Source of the DNA: Bradyrhizobium sp. CSA112
GTDB lineage: Bacteria > Pseudomonadota > Alphaproteobacteria > Rhizobiales > Xanthobacteraceae
Direction: 5' to 3'
NCBI RefSeq assembly: GCF_029051645.1
Contig: NZ_JAACFS010000001.1
Coordinates: 434,001-498,000, forward strand
Length of the DNA: 64,000 nt
Shown here: positions 9,618-18,944 of the stretch, piece by piece
Numbering within the stretch: the stretch's first letter is position 1
How the letters are laid out: the number at the start of each line of letters is the position of its first letter
Translations under genes and position numbers: made by a program
The notes under the pieces: generated by a model
Told to the model about the DNA's origin: nothing
Databases searched by the model: none
The model's input: the letters and a program-made list of their open reading frames with translations, nothing else

Positions 9618-9621
<4 letters not shown>
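9076..9621 (+). CDS. msrA: Peptide methionine sulfoxide reductase A
   Basis: This 181-residue enzyme reduces the S-epimer of methionine sulfoxide in proteins using thioredoxin. The catalytic motif GGCFWGMQ is at residues 11-18, followed by [23 protein letters not shown] and [15 protein letters not shown]; a resolving cysteine is present in [11 protein letters not shown]. The start is ATG 9076 with AGGGAGGA upstream; the open frame extends further upstream but lacks family similarity. Its stop overlaps the start of the next gene (ATGA), an unusual coupling with a ThDP enzyme. Confidence 0.93.
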
Positions 9622-11258
<1,637 letters not shown>

Positions 11259-11353
11259 ACGGATTCTGTTAGCGCCTTGAGGATCGCCCGTCACCGCGCG
11301 GGCGACCGCGCGAGATCGGCCGCTTACGCGGCACGCTCGCAACGGCTCAATCG

Positions 11354-11743
11354 CTATGCGGCCGGATAGGTCGGAGATCGCACAAGTGCGTCGCGGATTG
11401 CTTTCGCATTCCGCTCAAAATCTCCCGGATCGCCGATTGCCCTGCCTGGAGCAGGATACAGCCAAATATGCGCATGCGGCACTTCTTCGCCCATGATGCG
11501 GGAATGTATTTCCTCGCAGAAGGCCTTCTGCATTGCCCGTGCAATCGTCCGTACGACTTCAAAGTACGCACCGGCATCCGGCACGTCCCAGACCCAGCGG
11601 ACGTGCCTTCTTGGGATCACAAGCGTGTGACCGGGAGATTGCGGGCGAATGTCGAGAAAGGCGAGATGCTCATCGTCCTCGTACACTTTCGTAGACGGAA
11701 TCTCGCCACGGGCGATTTTGCAAAACGGACAATCGACCATCAT
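11354..11743 (-). CDS. HIT family protein with incomplete histidine triad
   Basis: This 129-residue cytoplasmic protein begins MMVDCPFCKIARGEIPSTKVYED and contains DIRPQSPGHTLVIPRRHV, hallmarks of HIT (histidine triad) nucleotide hydrolases and transferases. The triad region reads VPHAHIWLYP: the first two histidines, including the middle nucleophile, are present, but tryptophan occupies the third histidine position. The family hydrolyses AMP-amidates or dinucleoside polyphosphates; the altered triad leaves activity open. AAGGA precedes the tandem ATGATG start. It diverges from the CBS-domain gene. Confidence 0.85.
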   Translation of the reverse strand: MMVDCPFCKIARGEIPSTKVYEDDEHLAFLDIRPQSPGHTLVIPRRHVRWVWDVPDAGAYFEVVRTIARAMQKAFCEEIHSRIMGEEVPHAHIWLYPAPGRAIGDPGDFERNAKAIRDALVRSPTYPAA

Positions 11744-12136
11744 TCAGGTCCTTTCCCGCGCCGCGAAACCGAGGAGCGGACGAGAATTTCGATGCGGAAT
11801 CAACGCGCGTTTCTGTCACAGGTTCACGTTGGTGAGCCCGACGAAACCAGGCAGTGACGGGCATCTGGCCCTCGTGACGCCAGTCGATCTATGCCGGCGG
11901 ACGGCACGCCGGACAATCGAGTGGCTCAGGCCCGTGCAGGAGCGGGCGGTAGTGCGGCTGACCACGCGTCCAGAACACCCTGCGTCGATATCACCGCAAG
12001 CAGGCGGAACCAAACGCTCCCGGAGTGGCGAACGCGCGGGCATCAGGTCCGTTGAGATTGTGTGTTCACACAGCATCGAGACGGCCCACCCAAGCCTATT
12101 TCCGAGCCGCTTCGGTGGTGCACATAGGAGGTGCCC
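11744..12136. other. Intergenic region between divergent HIT and CBS genes
   Basis: This 393-base stretch should hold the promoters of the flanking divergent genes. I see no convincing protein-coding pattern, RNA gene or clear inverted repeat in it. An AGGAGG ribosome site lies at its right end (12127-12132), serving the CBS-domain gene. Confidence 0.4.
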
Positions 12137-12574
12137 ATGAAGATCCGTGAGGTGATGACACGAGATACCAAACTTGCAGCTCCAGACGACACGCTCCGGC
12201 ACGCAGCGAAGCTCATGAATGAGTATGATTGCGGAATATTGCCCGTGGCCGAAGGTGACCGCCTCGTCGGCATGATAACAGATCGCGATATTGCGGTGCG
12301 ATGCGTCGCTGAGGGCAAGGGCCCGAATACCAAAGTTCGTGACGCGATGACGGAAGAGGTGAAGTATTGTTTCGAGGACGAGAATGTGTCTCACGTTTGT
12401 GAGAACATGAGCGAAATCCAGGTGCGGCGGCTGCCAGTCATGGACCGAAACAAGCGTCTCGTTGGCATCGTTTCGCTCGGCGACCTGGCATCCAAGGCGC
12501 CGGCGACTGCCAAGGCGCTACGCGGCATTGCGCAGCCGAGCATGCAGCACAACCAGCGTTCTGCTGCCGCTTGA
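12137..12574 (+). CDS. CBS-domain pair protein
   Basis: This 145-residue cytoplasmic protein consists of two CBS domains (about residues 1-60 and 68-128), shown by VMTRDTKLAAPDDTLRHAAKLM, GILPVAEGDRLVGMITDRDI, DAMTEEVKYCFEDEN and RRLPVMDRNKRLVGIVSLGDLA. Stand-alone CBS pairs bind adenine nucleotides or NAD and regulate partner proteins; in alphaproteobacteria they are common in stress-induced gene groups. AGGAGG sits 5 bases from ATG 12137. The short Ala-rich C-terminal tail follows the second domain. Its neighbours (DUF892 protein, HtrA-like protein) support a stress role. Confidence 0.9.
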   Translation: MKIREVMTRDTKLAAPDDTLRHAAKLMNEYDCGILPVAEGDRLVGMITDRDIAVRCVAEGKGPNTKVRDAMTEEVKYCFEDENVSHVCENMSEIQVRRLPVMDRNKRLVGIVSLGDLASKAPATAKALRGIAQPSMQHNQRSAAA

Positions 12575-12607
12575 GTCGGACGTTGTGACGCAGGTGCGGA
12601 GCACGCA

Positions 12608-12745
12608 ATGGGCAGACTTCGCGAGCCCTCGATCAGGCTTCGCGGGTGCTTGATTCGGCTTGTTGCAGTTGCCTCGCTCAGTGTCGTGTCGCACGGATAC
12701 GCGCGGACCCAATCCGGAGGAGGAAATTCAGAGGAGGAGAGTTGA
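12608..12745 (+). CDS. Possible 45-residue secreted small protein
   Basis: This short frame opens with ATG 12608, 6 bases after GGAG, and reads MGRLREPSIRLRGCLIRLVA then VASLSVVSHGYA before a Gly/Ser/Glu-rich end. The basic start, hydrophobic core and small residues before a likely cleavage point resemble a signal peptide. No known family is recognised, and chance frames of this length are common in GC-rich DNA, so this is a weak call. Confidence 0.22.
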   Translation: MGRLREPSIRLRGCLIRLVAVASLSVVSHGYARTQSGGGNSEEES

Positions 12746-12824
12746 CAGTCGGCGAAGGCGGAGGACCGTTTGGAGCAGACCCGGCCCTCCAGCGTGCAGC
12801 GCCGGCGAAGAGTCCGGGTCAACG

Positions 12825-13322
12825 CTAAGCCGCAAGCGCCTGCTGGTTCACCTCGCTCTTGGCGAGTTTCGTCAGCAGAGCATCGGTCTCCTTTTCCTCT
12901 TCCAGGCTCTCATGCAAGATCTTCTGATCGTCGCGCAGGTCGAGTTGGCCCGCCAAAGCCGCTGCGGAGCCATAGGCTGCAATCTCGTAATGTTCAAGCT
13001 TTTGGACCGATGCGATAAGCCCCGCATCGCGTAGCTCGTCGCCTTTCAGCATTGCCAACATCTTCTTGGTTTCTTGTATGAGGGCCTGCATCGACTGGTC
13101 GATATGTGCCGACGCACTTGCGTCATGCTTTTGCAAGATCGACTCAAGTCGTTGCCGCTGAACCAGCGTTTCTTCCTGATGGAGCATTAAAGCTTCCTTC
13201 AGAGACGGATGAGATGCGGCTGCGGCCATCCGTTTCAATGCGCCTGCGAGCTGTCCTTCCACGCTCGCCAGTTCCTGCAACTCGGCAATGTACATGTCCT
13301 TGAAGTTGTTAATCTGCATCAT
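12825..13322 (-). CDS. Ferritin-like DUF892 protein (YciE/YciF family)
   Basis: This protein of about 165 residues begins MMQINNFKDMYIAELQELAS and is almost entirely helical, as in the YciE/YciF ferritin-like family. Segments such as EGQLAGALKRMAAAASHPSL, LMLHQEETLVQRQRLESIL and KLEHYEIAAYGSAAALAGQL supply the Glu/His pattern of a four-helix di-metal fold. Members are induced by osmotic or general stress; biochemical function is not settled. A longer frame starts at 13382, but AAGG before 13322 and the family N-terminus support the shorter start. Confidence 0.85.
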   Translation of the reverse strand: MMQINNFKDMYIAELQELASVEGQLAGALKRMAAAASHPSLKEALMLHQEETLVQRQRLESILQKHDASASAHIDQSMQALIQETKKMLAMLKGDELRDAGLIASVQKLEHYEIAAYGSAAALAGQLDLRDDQKILHESLEEEKETDALLTKLAKSEVNQQALAA

Positions 13323-13558
13323 GGTTGCCTTTTCATTTGCGATCGGGCCTGACAGCGCCCGGAAGACGATCTCCGCGTCCAAACACGCGCCTAAGCCACT
13401 CTAAACTAAACGAAATGGTGAGCGGTTGGTTGCGCCTCGTTTCGTGATATCGGGGCCACCGATGGCTGCCGCCGGTTCCGATGAGCGCTAACAGGCCGGC
13501 GAGCCTGCTATCGCCCCGGTTCGGTTTGATGGGACGCGCGGAAGCCCGATCTCTAGAA

Positions 13559-13843
13559 TCAGGATTGAGAGAGGTAGCGTGGCAGCTCGCGCTCGAACTC
13601 GGGAAAGTAACGGGAGATCACAGTGATGTCGAAACGCCGCAGGATCGATCCCTGGGGCTCGCGATCGAGCAGGAACTGGAACGCCGCCTCGATGCAACCC
13701 TCGGGCGTGTGTGTGCCCGTCGTCAGCCGTTCCCAGGTATCTCTTGCCATCGTGACGTGATGGCGCGTCTCGCCGTTTCCCGCACGGACGATAACCTCGA
13801 ATTCGAATGGATCGCCTTCGCCGACTCGCTCGACCTTGATCAC
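13559..13843 (-). CDS. Conserved hypothetical protein, 94 residues
   Basis: The protein begins MIKVERVGEGDPFEFEVIVR and continues with strand-like segments and a C-terminal half (CIEAAFQFLLDREPQGSILR, then RYFPEFERELPRYL) that looks helical. It is acidic, with no signal peptide or membrane segment. Codon use is like the neighbours, and the frame has the compact look of a real cytoplasmic protein. I associate similar short proteins with Bradyrhizobium genomes but know no function for them. It stands alone between the DUF892 gene and the HtrA-like gene. Confidence 0.6.
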   Translation of the reverse strand: MIKVERVGEGDPFEFEVIVRAGNGETRHHVTMARDTWERLTTGTHTPEGCIEAAFQFLLDREPQGSILRRFDITVISRYFPEFERELPRYLSQS

Positions 13844-14239
13844 AGCCTGCCTTCACCGAAATCGGCTCAATGTGGTTGTCGTGGCAGATCCATCCTAACA
13901 CAAGGGCCGACGGTTCAAAGAAAGCTGCGGAGGCTCGCCGCAAGTTCAGCGGGCGCCCCAGCGAACGGATGTAAGTGAGGCGGGCGTGTGCGTCCCGGTG
14001 GAACTGCAAAGATCACGTTGAGAATTATGCGGAATTGTCGCTGACGAGGCGATCAGTCGGCATGGCTTTCCGGCATTTGGATGATCTTCCTTGTCCACCT
14101 TGAGCTGGAAAGGAACTGCTGGCGCAGCAGATTGTTGAGCTCACAGTTGCCGCGAGCGTCTGGCCGCTCTCACAGGACTGACGGCGAGCCAAACGTGCGG
14201 GCGTCTGATGTCAAAACCGCGGTGAGGTGATCACAGGCT
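13844..14239. other. Intergenic region upstream of the HtrA-like gene, with a possible EcfG-type promoter
   Basis: This 396-base stretch shows no gene I can support. It contains GGAAC at 14112-14116 and, 16 bases later, TGTT at 14133-14136. This is one base from the GGAAC-N16-CGTT pattern of the alphaproteobacterial general-stress sigma factor EcfG, and it lies about 105 bases before the HtrA-like start. The match is suggestive only. Confidence 0.3.
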
Positions 14240-15403
14240 ATGGCTCGTGTAGATTTGGTTTTCAACTGGCGCCGGGCGTCGATGATGGCCGGGACGGTCG
14301 CTTTCGCGATTCCGGTGATCGCTGATATCGCGCAGGCAACGGCAAATTCTCCGGGCCAGGCTTCCTTCGCGGGCAGGCCGGCGACATTGATCGAGCGGGT
14401 TGCTGATACTGAAGTTGGTGGTGGACCTGGCGATTTCGCCGATCTCGCCGAAAAGATTCAGCCGGCCGTGATTGGGGTGCGTTCCAAAGGGGCGGATCCG
14501 CATGCGCCCGATCGAGGGAAGGCACCGAAAACACTCGAATTGATCAGTGCTGGATCAGGCTTCTTCATCTCTCCGGACGGCTATGCCGTGACCAGCAGTC
14601 ACGTCGTGGAAGGCAACGACACGGCCGAGATCCGAACCAGCGACAACACGGCCTATTCGGCAAGAATCATAGGAAGGGACTCGTGGAGCGATATCGCCTT
14701 GATCAAGGTCGACGGACGCACGGACTTCAGCTACGTAAAGCTCGCTGACCAGCCGCCGCGCGTGGGCGATTGGGTGCTTACCGCCGGAAATCCGCTTGCG
14801 GTCGGAGGTACCGTGACGGCCGGTATTATTTCAGCGCGCGAACGCGACATCGAGGTTGGTTCAGGGAAAGATTTCATCCAGATCGATGCGGCCATCAACA
14901 GCGGCGATGCCGGCGGTCCGAGCTTCAATGCCCGAGGCGATGTCATCGGCGTCAACAGCATGATCTTTTCACCCTCCCAAGGCTCAGTGGGCGTTGCTTT
15001 TGCGGTCCCGGCCGATACGGTCAAGGCAGTGATACCGCAGCTAAAGGAGAAGGGCGCGGTCACGCGCGGATGGATCGGGACTAAAGTTCAATCGGTCACT
15101 CCTGAACTTGCCGACGGCCTCGGACTGAGCAATGTCCGCGGTGCGATCGTGGCAATGGTTCAAGACAATGGTCCCGCTGCGAAAGCCGGATTGAGAAGCG
15201 GAGACGTGGTCACCTCGGTGGGGGGTGAGTCAGTGAAGAACGCCAACGAGTTAATCAGGAAAGTCGGCGCGATGGCGCCGGGCGCTTCGACCCAGCTCAC
15301 GGTGCTTCGGCAAGGAAAAGAGAGCTCATTGAGCGTGACCTTGGGGCAGCAGCCGAATGAACCCAACGCGCCCGCGGCAAAGCCAAGAGAAAATCCAAGA
15401 TAG
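14240..15403 (+). CDS. HtrA/DegP-like trypsin-fold protein with catalytic Ser replaced by Ala
   Basis: This 387-residue protein has an N-terminal hydrophobic segment (about 15-33) for export, a trypsin-like domain (about 70-260) and one PDZ domain (about 268-365), the DegS/HtrA layout. Triad positions H121 (TSSHVV) and D151 (SDIALIKVD) are intact, but the GNSGG serine motif reads GDAGG with A224 (codon GCC at 14909-14911), so it should not cleave proteins. It may act as a chaperone, scaffold or decoy of an active HtrA. The C-terminal tail is Pro/Ala rich. Neighbours are stress-type genes. Confidence 0.85.
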   Translation: MARVDLVFNWRRASMMAGTVAFAIPVIADIAQATANSPGQASFAGRPATLIERVADTEVGGGPGDFADLAEKIQPAVIGVRSKGADPHAPDRGKAPKTLELISAGSGFFISPDGYAVTSSHVVEGNDTAEIRTSDNTAYSARIIGRDSWSDIALIKVDGRTDFSYVKLADQPPRVGDWVLTAGNPLAVGGTVTAGIISARERDIEVGSGKDFIQIDAAINSGDAGGPSFNARGDVIGVNSMIFSPSQGSVGVAFAVPADTVKAVIPQLKEKGAVTRGWIGTKVQSVTPELADGLGLSNVRGAIVAMVQDNGPAAKAGLRSGDVVTSVGGESVKNANELIRKVGAMAPGASTQLTVLRQGKESSLSVTLGQQPNEPNAPAAKPRENPR

Positions 15404-15582
15404 CCGGCGTTCGGAGCAGCTCGCGCCAGATATTCGCGGCGTCCAATCTTTGCGAAAGCCAATCACGTCATCGCTTGCAACAACTTCCGCGCTTAGCCCA
15501 GCAAGGCCCGAATCCGCCTTCGTTCAATTATCAAAAGGATCTTGTGCGCAATCGCGACGAGGGGCGGCGCTACAGCAGGCCC

Positions 15583-15730
15583 ATAGGTAATCTGCGCGAT
15601 GATGGAGTAGTGCCGCTGATTTGCCCGACGTGTCAAGCGTTCGCGGGGTCGCTCAAGGTATCATGCCGGCAACTATTGCTACTTTGCATGGGGTTGTTTT
15701 CCATATTTTGTAGTTGGGAGCGCGGCCTCC
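15583..15730. repeat. Possible dispersed intergenic repeat in the 409-base gap 15404-15812
   Basis: The gap between the convergent HtrA-like and LysE genes has no supported gene. Its middle part, including GCTGATTTGCCCGACGTGTC at about 15616 and TTTGCATGGGGTTGTTTTCC near 15683, resembles an intergenic sequence I recall as recurring in Bradyrhizobium genomes, often near gene ends. It occurs once in this window, so its repeat nature cannot be shown here. Confidence 0.3.
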
Positions 15731-15812
15731 TGCCATCCTCTGTTCGCTATGTCCGGTGCGCGGCGCGACCGGCGTACTGTGAATGGCGTCAGTTCTTTCG
15801 CTGCTGTCGCCG

Positions 15813-16442
15813 TCAGACGATGCGGGCGCATAGCGAAACGCCCAGGCCCATCAGGAGGATCCCGGCGAGCCTGTTGAGCCAATCCAGCACGGTTTTCTGC
15901 AAGCTCCGAAGCATGGCGTTCGCGCTGAGGGCGAGGAAGAGATACCAGGATGCGCTGCCCAGCATCACACCGATGGACGTCACCAGCGCGCGATCCATGA
16001 TCAGCGGGTTGGCGGTTTCCAGCGCAGACGTGATGCCCAGGTACGCCAGTATCGTCATCGGATTGGCGGCGGCGATCAACAGGGTCGACGTATAGGCCGA
16101 AAGCAAATCTCCGCATGTCGCTTCGTCGCATGTCGCGCCGTGCGCCGCGCGCGTAGACGCGAGAATGGTCCTGAGGCCCATCAAGACCAGCACGATCCCT
16201 GCAGTGATGCGCAGCGGCGTGTGCAGGGCGAGCATCTTCTGCGTCAACACGGTCCCGCCCACCGCGGCCAGGCAACTGAACATGCCGTGAGCTGTTGCCG
16301 CACCCATGCCGCTCGCGATCCCAAACCAGATTCCGAATGCCAGCGTCCGCTGCACGCACATCAAGCCGATCGGGCCGAACGGGATGGCGACGCACAAGCC
16401 TAGGGCCATCGCCGGCAGCAAGTCCGCGATGAATGGCGTCAT
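15813..16442 (-). CDS. LysE family amino acid exporter
   Basis: This 209-residue inner membrane protein has six hydrophobic segments and the LysE/RhtB N-terminal pattern ALGLCVAIPFGPIGLMCVQRTL followed by GIWFGIASGMGAATAHGMF. A later segment AAANPMTILAYLGI is the conserved NP-containing helix of this family. Members export amino acids or related solutes. The gene overlaps the DUF1127 gene by 4 bases and is probably co-transcribed with it. The MocR regulator immediately upstream on the same strand is the likely controller. Confidence 0.88.
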   Translation of the reverse strand: MTPFIADLLPAMALGLCVAIPFGPIGLMCVQRTLAFGIWFGIASGMGAATAHGMFSCLAAVGGTVLTQKMLALHTPLRITAGIVLVLMGLRTILASTRAAHGATCDEATCGDLLSAYTSTLLIAAANPMTILAYLGITSALETANPLIMDRALVTSIGVMLGSASWYLFLALSANAMLRSLQKTVLDWLNRLAGILLMGLGVSLCARIV

Positions 16443-16672
16443 TTCCAGAACGGCTTGGATGCTTCGGCCATGGCCTCTGGCCGCGTCTTGCCGATGTCCT
16501 TGAGATGGTGGTCATCGAGCTCCGCCAGGGCTTGCCGCTGCCGCGACCGCTCCGAACACCGGACACACCAGTTTAGGAACCGTAGTCCCCACTCGAGTCG
16601 GTGATGGCTGGACGCCGCGGCTCCGTTCGCGGCTTCCTTCCAATTCGTGAGCAAATTGGCAACAACTGACAT
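16439..16672 (-). CDS. DUF1127 small protein
   Basis: This 77-residue basic protein ends in the DUF1127 motif: RQRQALAELDDHHLKDIGKT followed by RPEAMAEASKPFW. DUF1127 proteins are short and Arg-rich; some have been linked to RNA metabolism and to phosphate or amino acid responses, but a general role is unknown. It overlaps the LysE start by 4 bases, so the two are translationally coupled. DUF1127 next to LysE and a MocR gene is a recurring arrangement as far as I recall. The N-terminal half is not conserved in any way I recognise. Confidence 0.85.
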   Translation of the reverse strand: MSVVANLLTNWKEAANGAAASSHHRLEWGLRFLNWCVRCSERSRQRQALAELDDHHLKDIGKTRPEAMAEASKPFWK

Positions 16673-16949
16673 GATAAGTCCTCCTGATACGCAGGTGTTG
16701 CGCGGATAAAACTATCGGCATGCGTGTCGCTGGCGTGTGAGCTTGTTCACCTCTCACGCGTTCGTGCGATGACGAGCCATGGTCAGGGTGCGCTTGCGGT
16801 CTCAATGCGAGCGGCAATCGTCGCGGCGGGTCCGCGTACCCGCGCACGATCGCCTCGCGCTCCGCGCCGTCTGGTCAATATCGGCGTAGCTGTCTGACGC
16901 CGCGCGCGTCAGCGGCTCAACGTTAGAAAGCGAAGCGGTATGACGGAAG

Positions 16950-16981
16950 GTCCAATTTGCGCACGATCAAGCAGTCCAATT
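16950..16981 (-). promoter_or_regulatory. Tandem AATTGGAC repeats, candidate MocR binding site upstream of the DUF1127-LysE operon
   Basis: On the minus strand AATTGGAC occurs at 16981-16974 and again at 16957-16950, a 24-bp period (about two helical turns) in direct orientation. The pair lies in the 326-base gap 16673-16998 between the MocR stop and the DUF1127 start, upstream of the latter. MocR-type regulators commonly bind direct repeats. The rest of the gap has no supported gene. Confidence 0.45.
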
Positions 16982-16998
16982 CAGGCACGCCGCCACCT

Positions 16999-18474
16999 CT
17001 AGCGACGTCGATCACGCCGCTTTGGGAGTCGAGGCACGCCTTCATCGAAGCATCTGCGCAGCCGCCTCAGCCCTTCGCCAATCCGCGCCGTCTCGATCGC
17101 CCCATATCCCAGGACGATGGCGGCGGCCTGAGGCGTTCCGTCCACCCGCGAGATCGTTTGAATGGCGACGCCGAGATCAAAGGCTCGTGATGCAATCGCA
17201 TCGATATGATCAACCGACGCTCCTCGCGCGTAGGCGGCGACATGCAGCCCGGTGCTCGATGGAACAAGGTCGAGGTCATCGACGAAGTTCCTCTTGATCG
17301 CCGCGGTCAGCACCTCATGCCGCTCGCTATAGGTGCGGCTCACCTTCCGAATGTGGCGCGCAAACGCGCCCTCGTCGATAAACCGCGCCAGCGCGCTCTG
17401 CGCTATTGTCGCTGTATGCCAATCGGTGACGTGCTTCGCCTTGTGCGCCGCCTCTCGCAGCGACGGCGGCACAACCATGAAGCCCAGCCGGAGAGTCGGC
17501 AGCAACGTCTTTGAAAACGTGCCGACATACACAACGCGACCGGTCGAATCGAGGGTCTGAAGCGGCTCGAGCGGGCGTCCGCCGAAGCGAAACTCGCTGT
17601 CATAGTCGTCCTCAATGACTACCGCGTTGTGGCGCTCGGCCCAGGCAAGCAGCGCACGTCGACGCGACAGGCTCATGGCCACGCCGAGGGGATACTGATG
17701 CGACGGCGTCACGTAGACGGCTTTTGCCTCGGCCGGCAGCGCCTCCACGACCAGACCTTCGCTATCGACCGGCACACCGATCACGCGCGCGCCCAGCGCC
17801 TTGAACAAGTACCTGGGAGGCCGATAGCCCGGATCCTCCACCGCAATGACATCGCCGGGCTCGAGAAGCACGCGAGCGATGATGTCGAGTGCCTGCTGGG
17901 TGCCATTGGTCACGATGACGTCGTCGGGCGATCCGGAAACGCTGCGTGAGATGCCGATGTGGCGAGAGATCGCCGCGCGCAGCTCCCAATTGCCCGCAGG
18001 AGGCTCGTAGCCGCTTGCCGCCATCTCGCGCGAGCGAAGCGCACGGGCGACGACCCGCCGCCAGGCCCGGTGTGGAAACAGCGAAGCGTCTGTAAATCCG
18101 GTTCTGAAGTCGAAAGGCGCCCCGTGGAAAAATGCCGGCGGCGGAAGCGTTATCGTCTCCCAAACTCCACGCACCTGAGGCGCGCGGACCGTCGATCGCC
18201 TTGTTTTCGAGGCCGGACGTTTTGCCTCAAGCTGATGGCTGACGAACGTCCCGGCGCCGGTATGGGATGTCGCGAATCCTTCCGCGAGAAGGCTTTCATA
18301 AGCGACCGTCACCGTCGATCGTGCAACCATCAGCGCGGCGGCCAGTTCTCGCGTAGATGACAGGCGCTCTCCAGGCCGAAGGCGCCCGTCCAGAATTGCC
18401 TGCCGGATCTGACGGTAGATCTCGCCACTGAGGTCACTTCGACCAACAAGACTGATATGAAAGGCCATAGTCAT
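16999..18474 (-). CDS. MocR/PdxR-type GntR regulator with aminotransferase domain
   Basis: This 491-residue regulator has a GntR winged helix at about 10-80 (IYRQIRQAILDGRLRPGERL, then STRELAAALMVARSTVTVAY) and a fold-type I aminotransferase domain from about 115. The PLP lysine is K322 in VGTFSKTLLP; EDDYDSEFRF precedes it. MocR proteins sense amino acids or PLP derivatives and activate adjacent genes. The start at 18474 is chosen because the upstream extension (to 18657) is not family-like; ATG 18468 is also possible. The DUF1127-LysE operon downstream is its likely target. Confidence 0.9.
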   Translation of the reverse strand: MTMAFHISLVGRSDLSGEIYRQIRQAILDGRLRPGERLSSTRELAAALMVARSTVTVAYESLLAEGFATSHTGAGTFVSHQLEAKRPASKTRRSTVRAPQVRGVWETITLPPPAFFHGAPFDFRTGFTDASLFPHRAWRRVVARALRSREMAASGYEPPAGNWELRAAISRHIGISRSVSGSPDDVIVTNGTQQALDIIARVLLEPGDVIAVEDPGYRPPRYLFKALGARVIGVPVDSEGLVVEALPAEAKAVYVTPSHQYPLGVAMSLSRRRALLAWAERHNAVVIEDDYDSEFRFGGRPLEPLQTLDSTGRVVYVGTFSKTLLPTLRLGFMVVPPSLREAAHKAKHVTDWHTATIAQSALARFIDEGAFARHIRKVSRTYSERHEVLTAAIKRNFVDDLDLVPSSTGLHVAAYARGASVDHIDAIASRAFDLGVAIQTISRVDGTPQAAAIVLGYGAIETARIGEGLRRLRRCFDEGVPRLPKRRDRRR

Positions 18475-18592
18475 GGGCTCTCTACCCTTCGAATTGGACT
18501 GGCAACCTTGCACAAAGGTGAATGTTCCATCACACCGCTTCGCAGATGTGGCGATCACAACCGCAGGTTCCGGGAAGCAAGCGTCGCGGAGC

Positions 18593-18778
18593 GTGGAACA
18601 CGTCATCGCGCAGGCCCAGTCCGGCGGCAAGATCGCGGAGACGCAACTGCAGATCATTCAGATCGATCAGGACCTTCGCAGCGAAGTGGCGAACAGCCTG
18701 CGCGAGATCGAAGCGCAAACCGCCGAATACGTCGAACACAAGGTTTCGGCTGAGGATCAGTTGAAGCGCATCGATCTC
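18593..18778 (+). pseudogene. Remnant of a type I secretion membrane-fusion protein (HlyD/PrtE family)
   Basis: Within an open frame at 18473-18967, about 62 residues starting VEHVIAQAQSGGKIAETQLQ and including IIQIDQDLRSEV and ERKV-like EHKVSAEDQLKRIDL match the coiled-coil to lipoyl transition of HlyD-family periplasmic adaptors. The residues on both sides are unrelated to that family, and such proteins are normally over 400 residues. It is therefore an orphan gene fragment in the 470-base gap between the MocR and fabF genes. No ABC exporter or outer membrane partner is present in the window. Confidence 0.7.
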
Positions 18779-18944
18779 GGAGGAATAGTAAGAGAGTATC
18801 GCGTTTCACGGCCACTGCGCATCACGGCGTGCTTTCACGAATGTGCGCGATTGGCCTTCGATTTATGGCGACGCTCAGTGTTTTTATCGACGTGGTGGCT
18901 GCGAGCTCCAGGTCGTCGTTACCAAATGGCCGAGAGCCAGTTCT

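Noticed and set aside
11285..11304. CGCCCG/CGGGCG hairpin after the ThDP enzyme as a terminator
   Set aside because: The stem is only six pairs and no T-tract follows; such stems are common by chance in this base composition.
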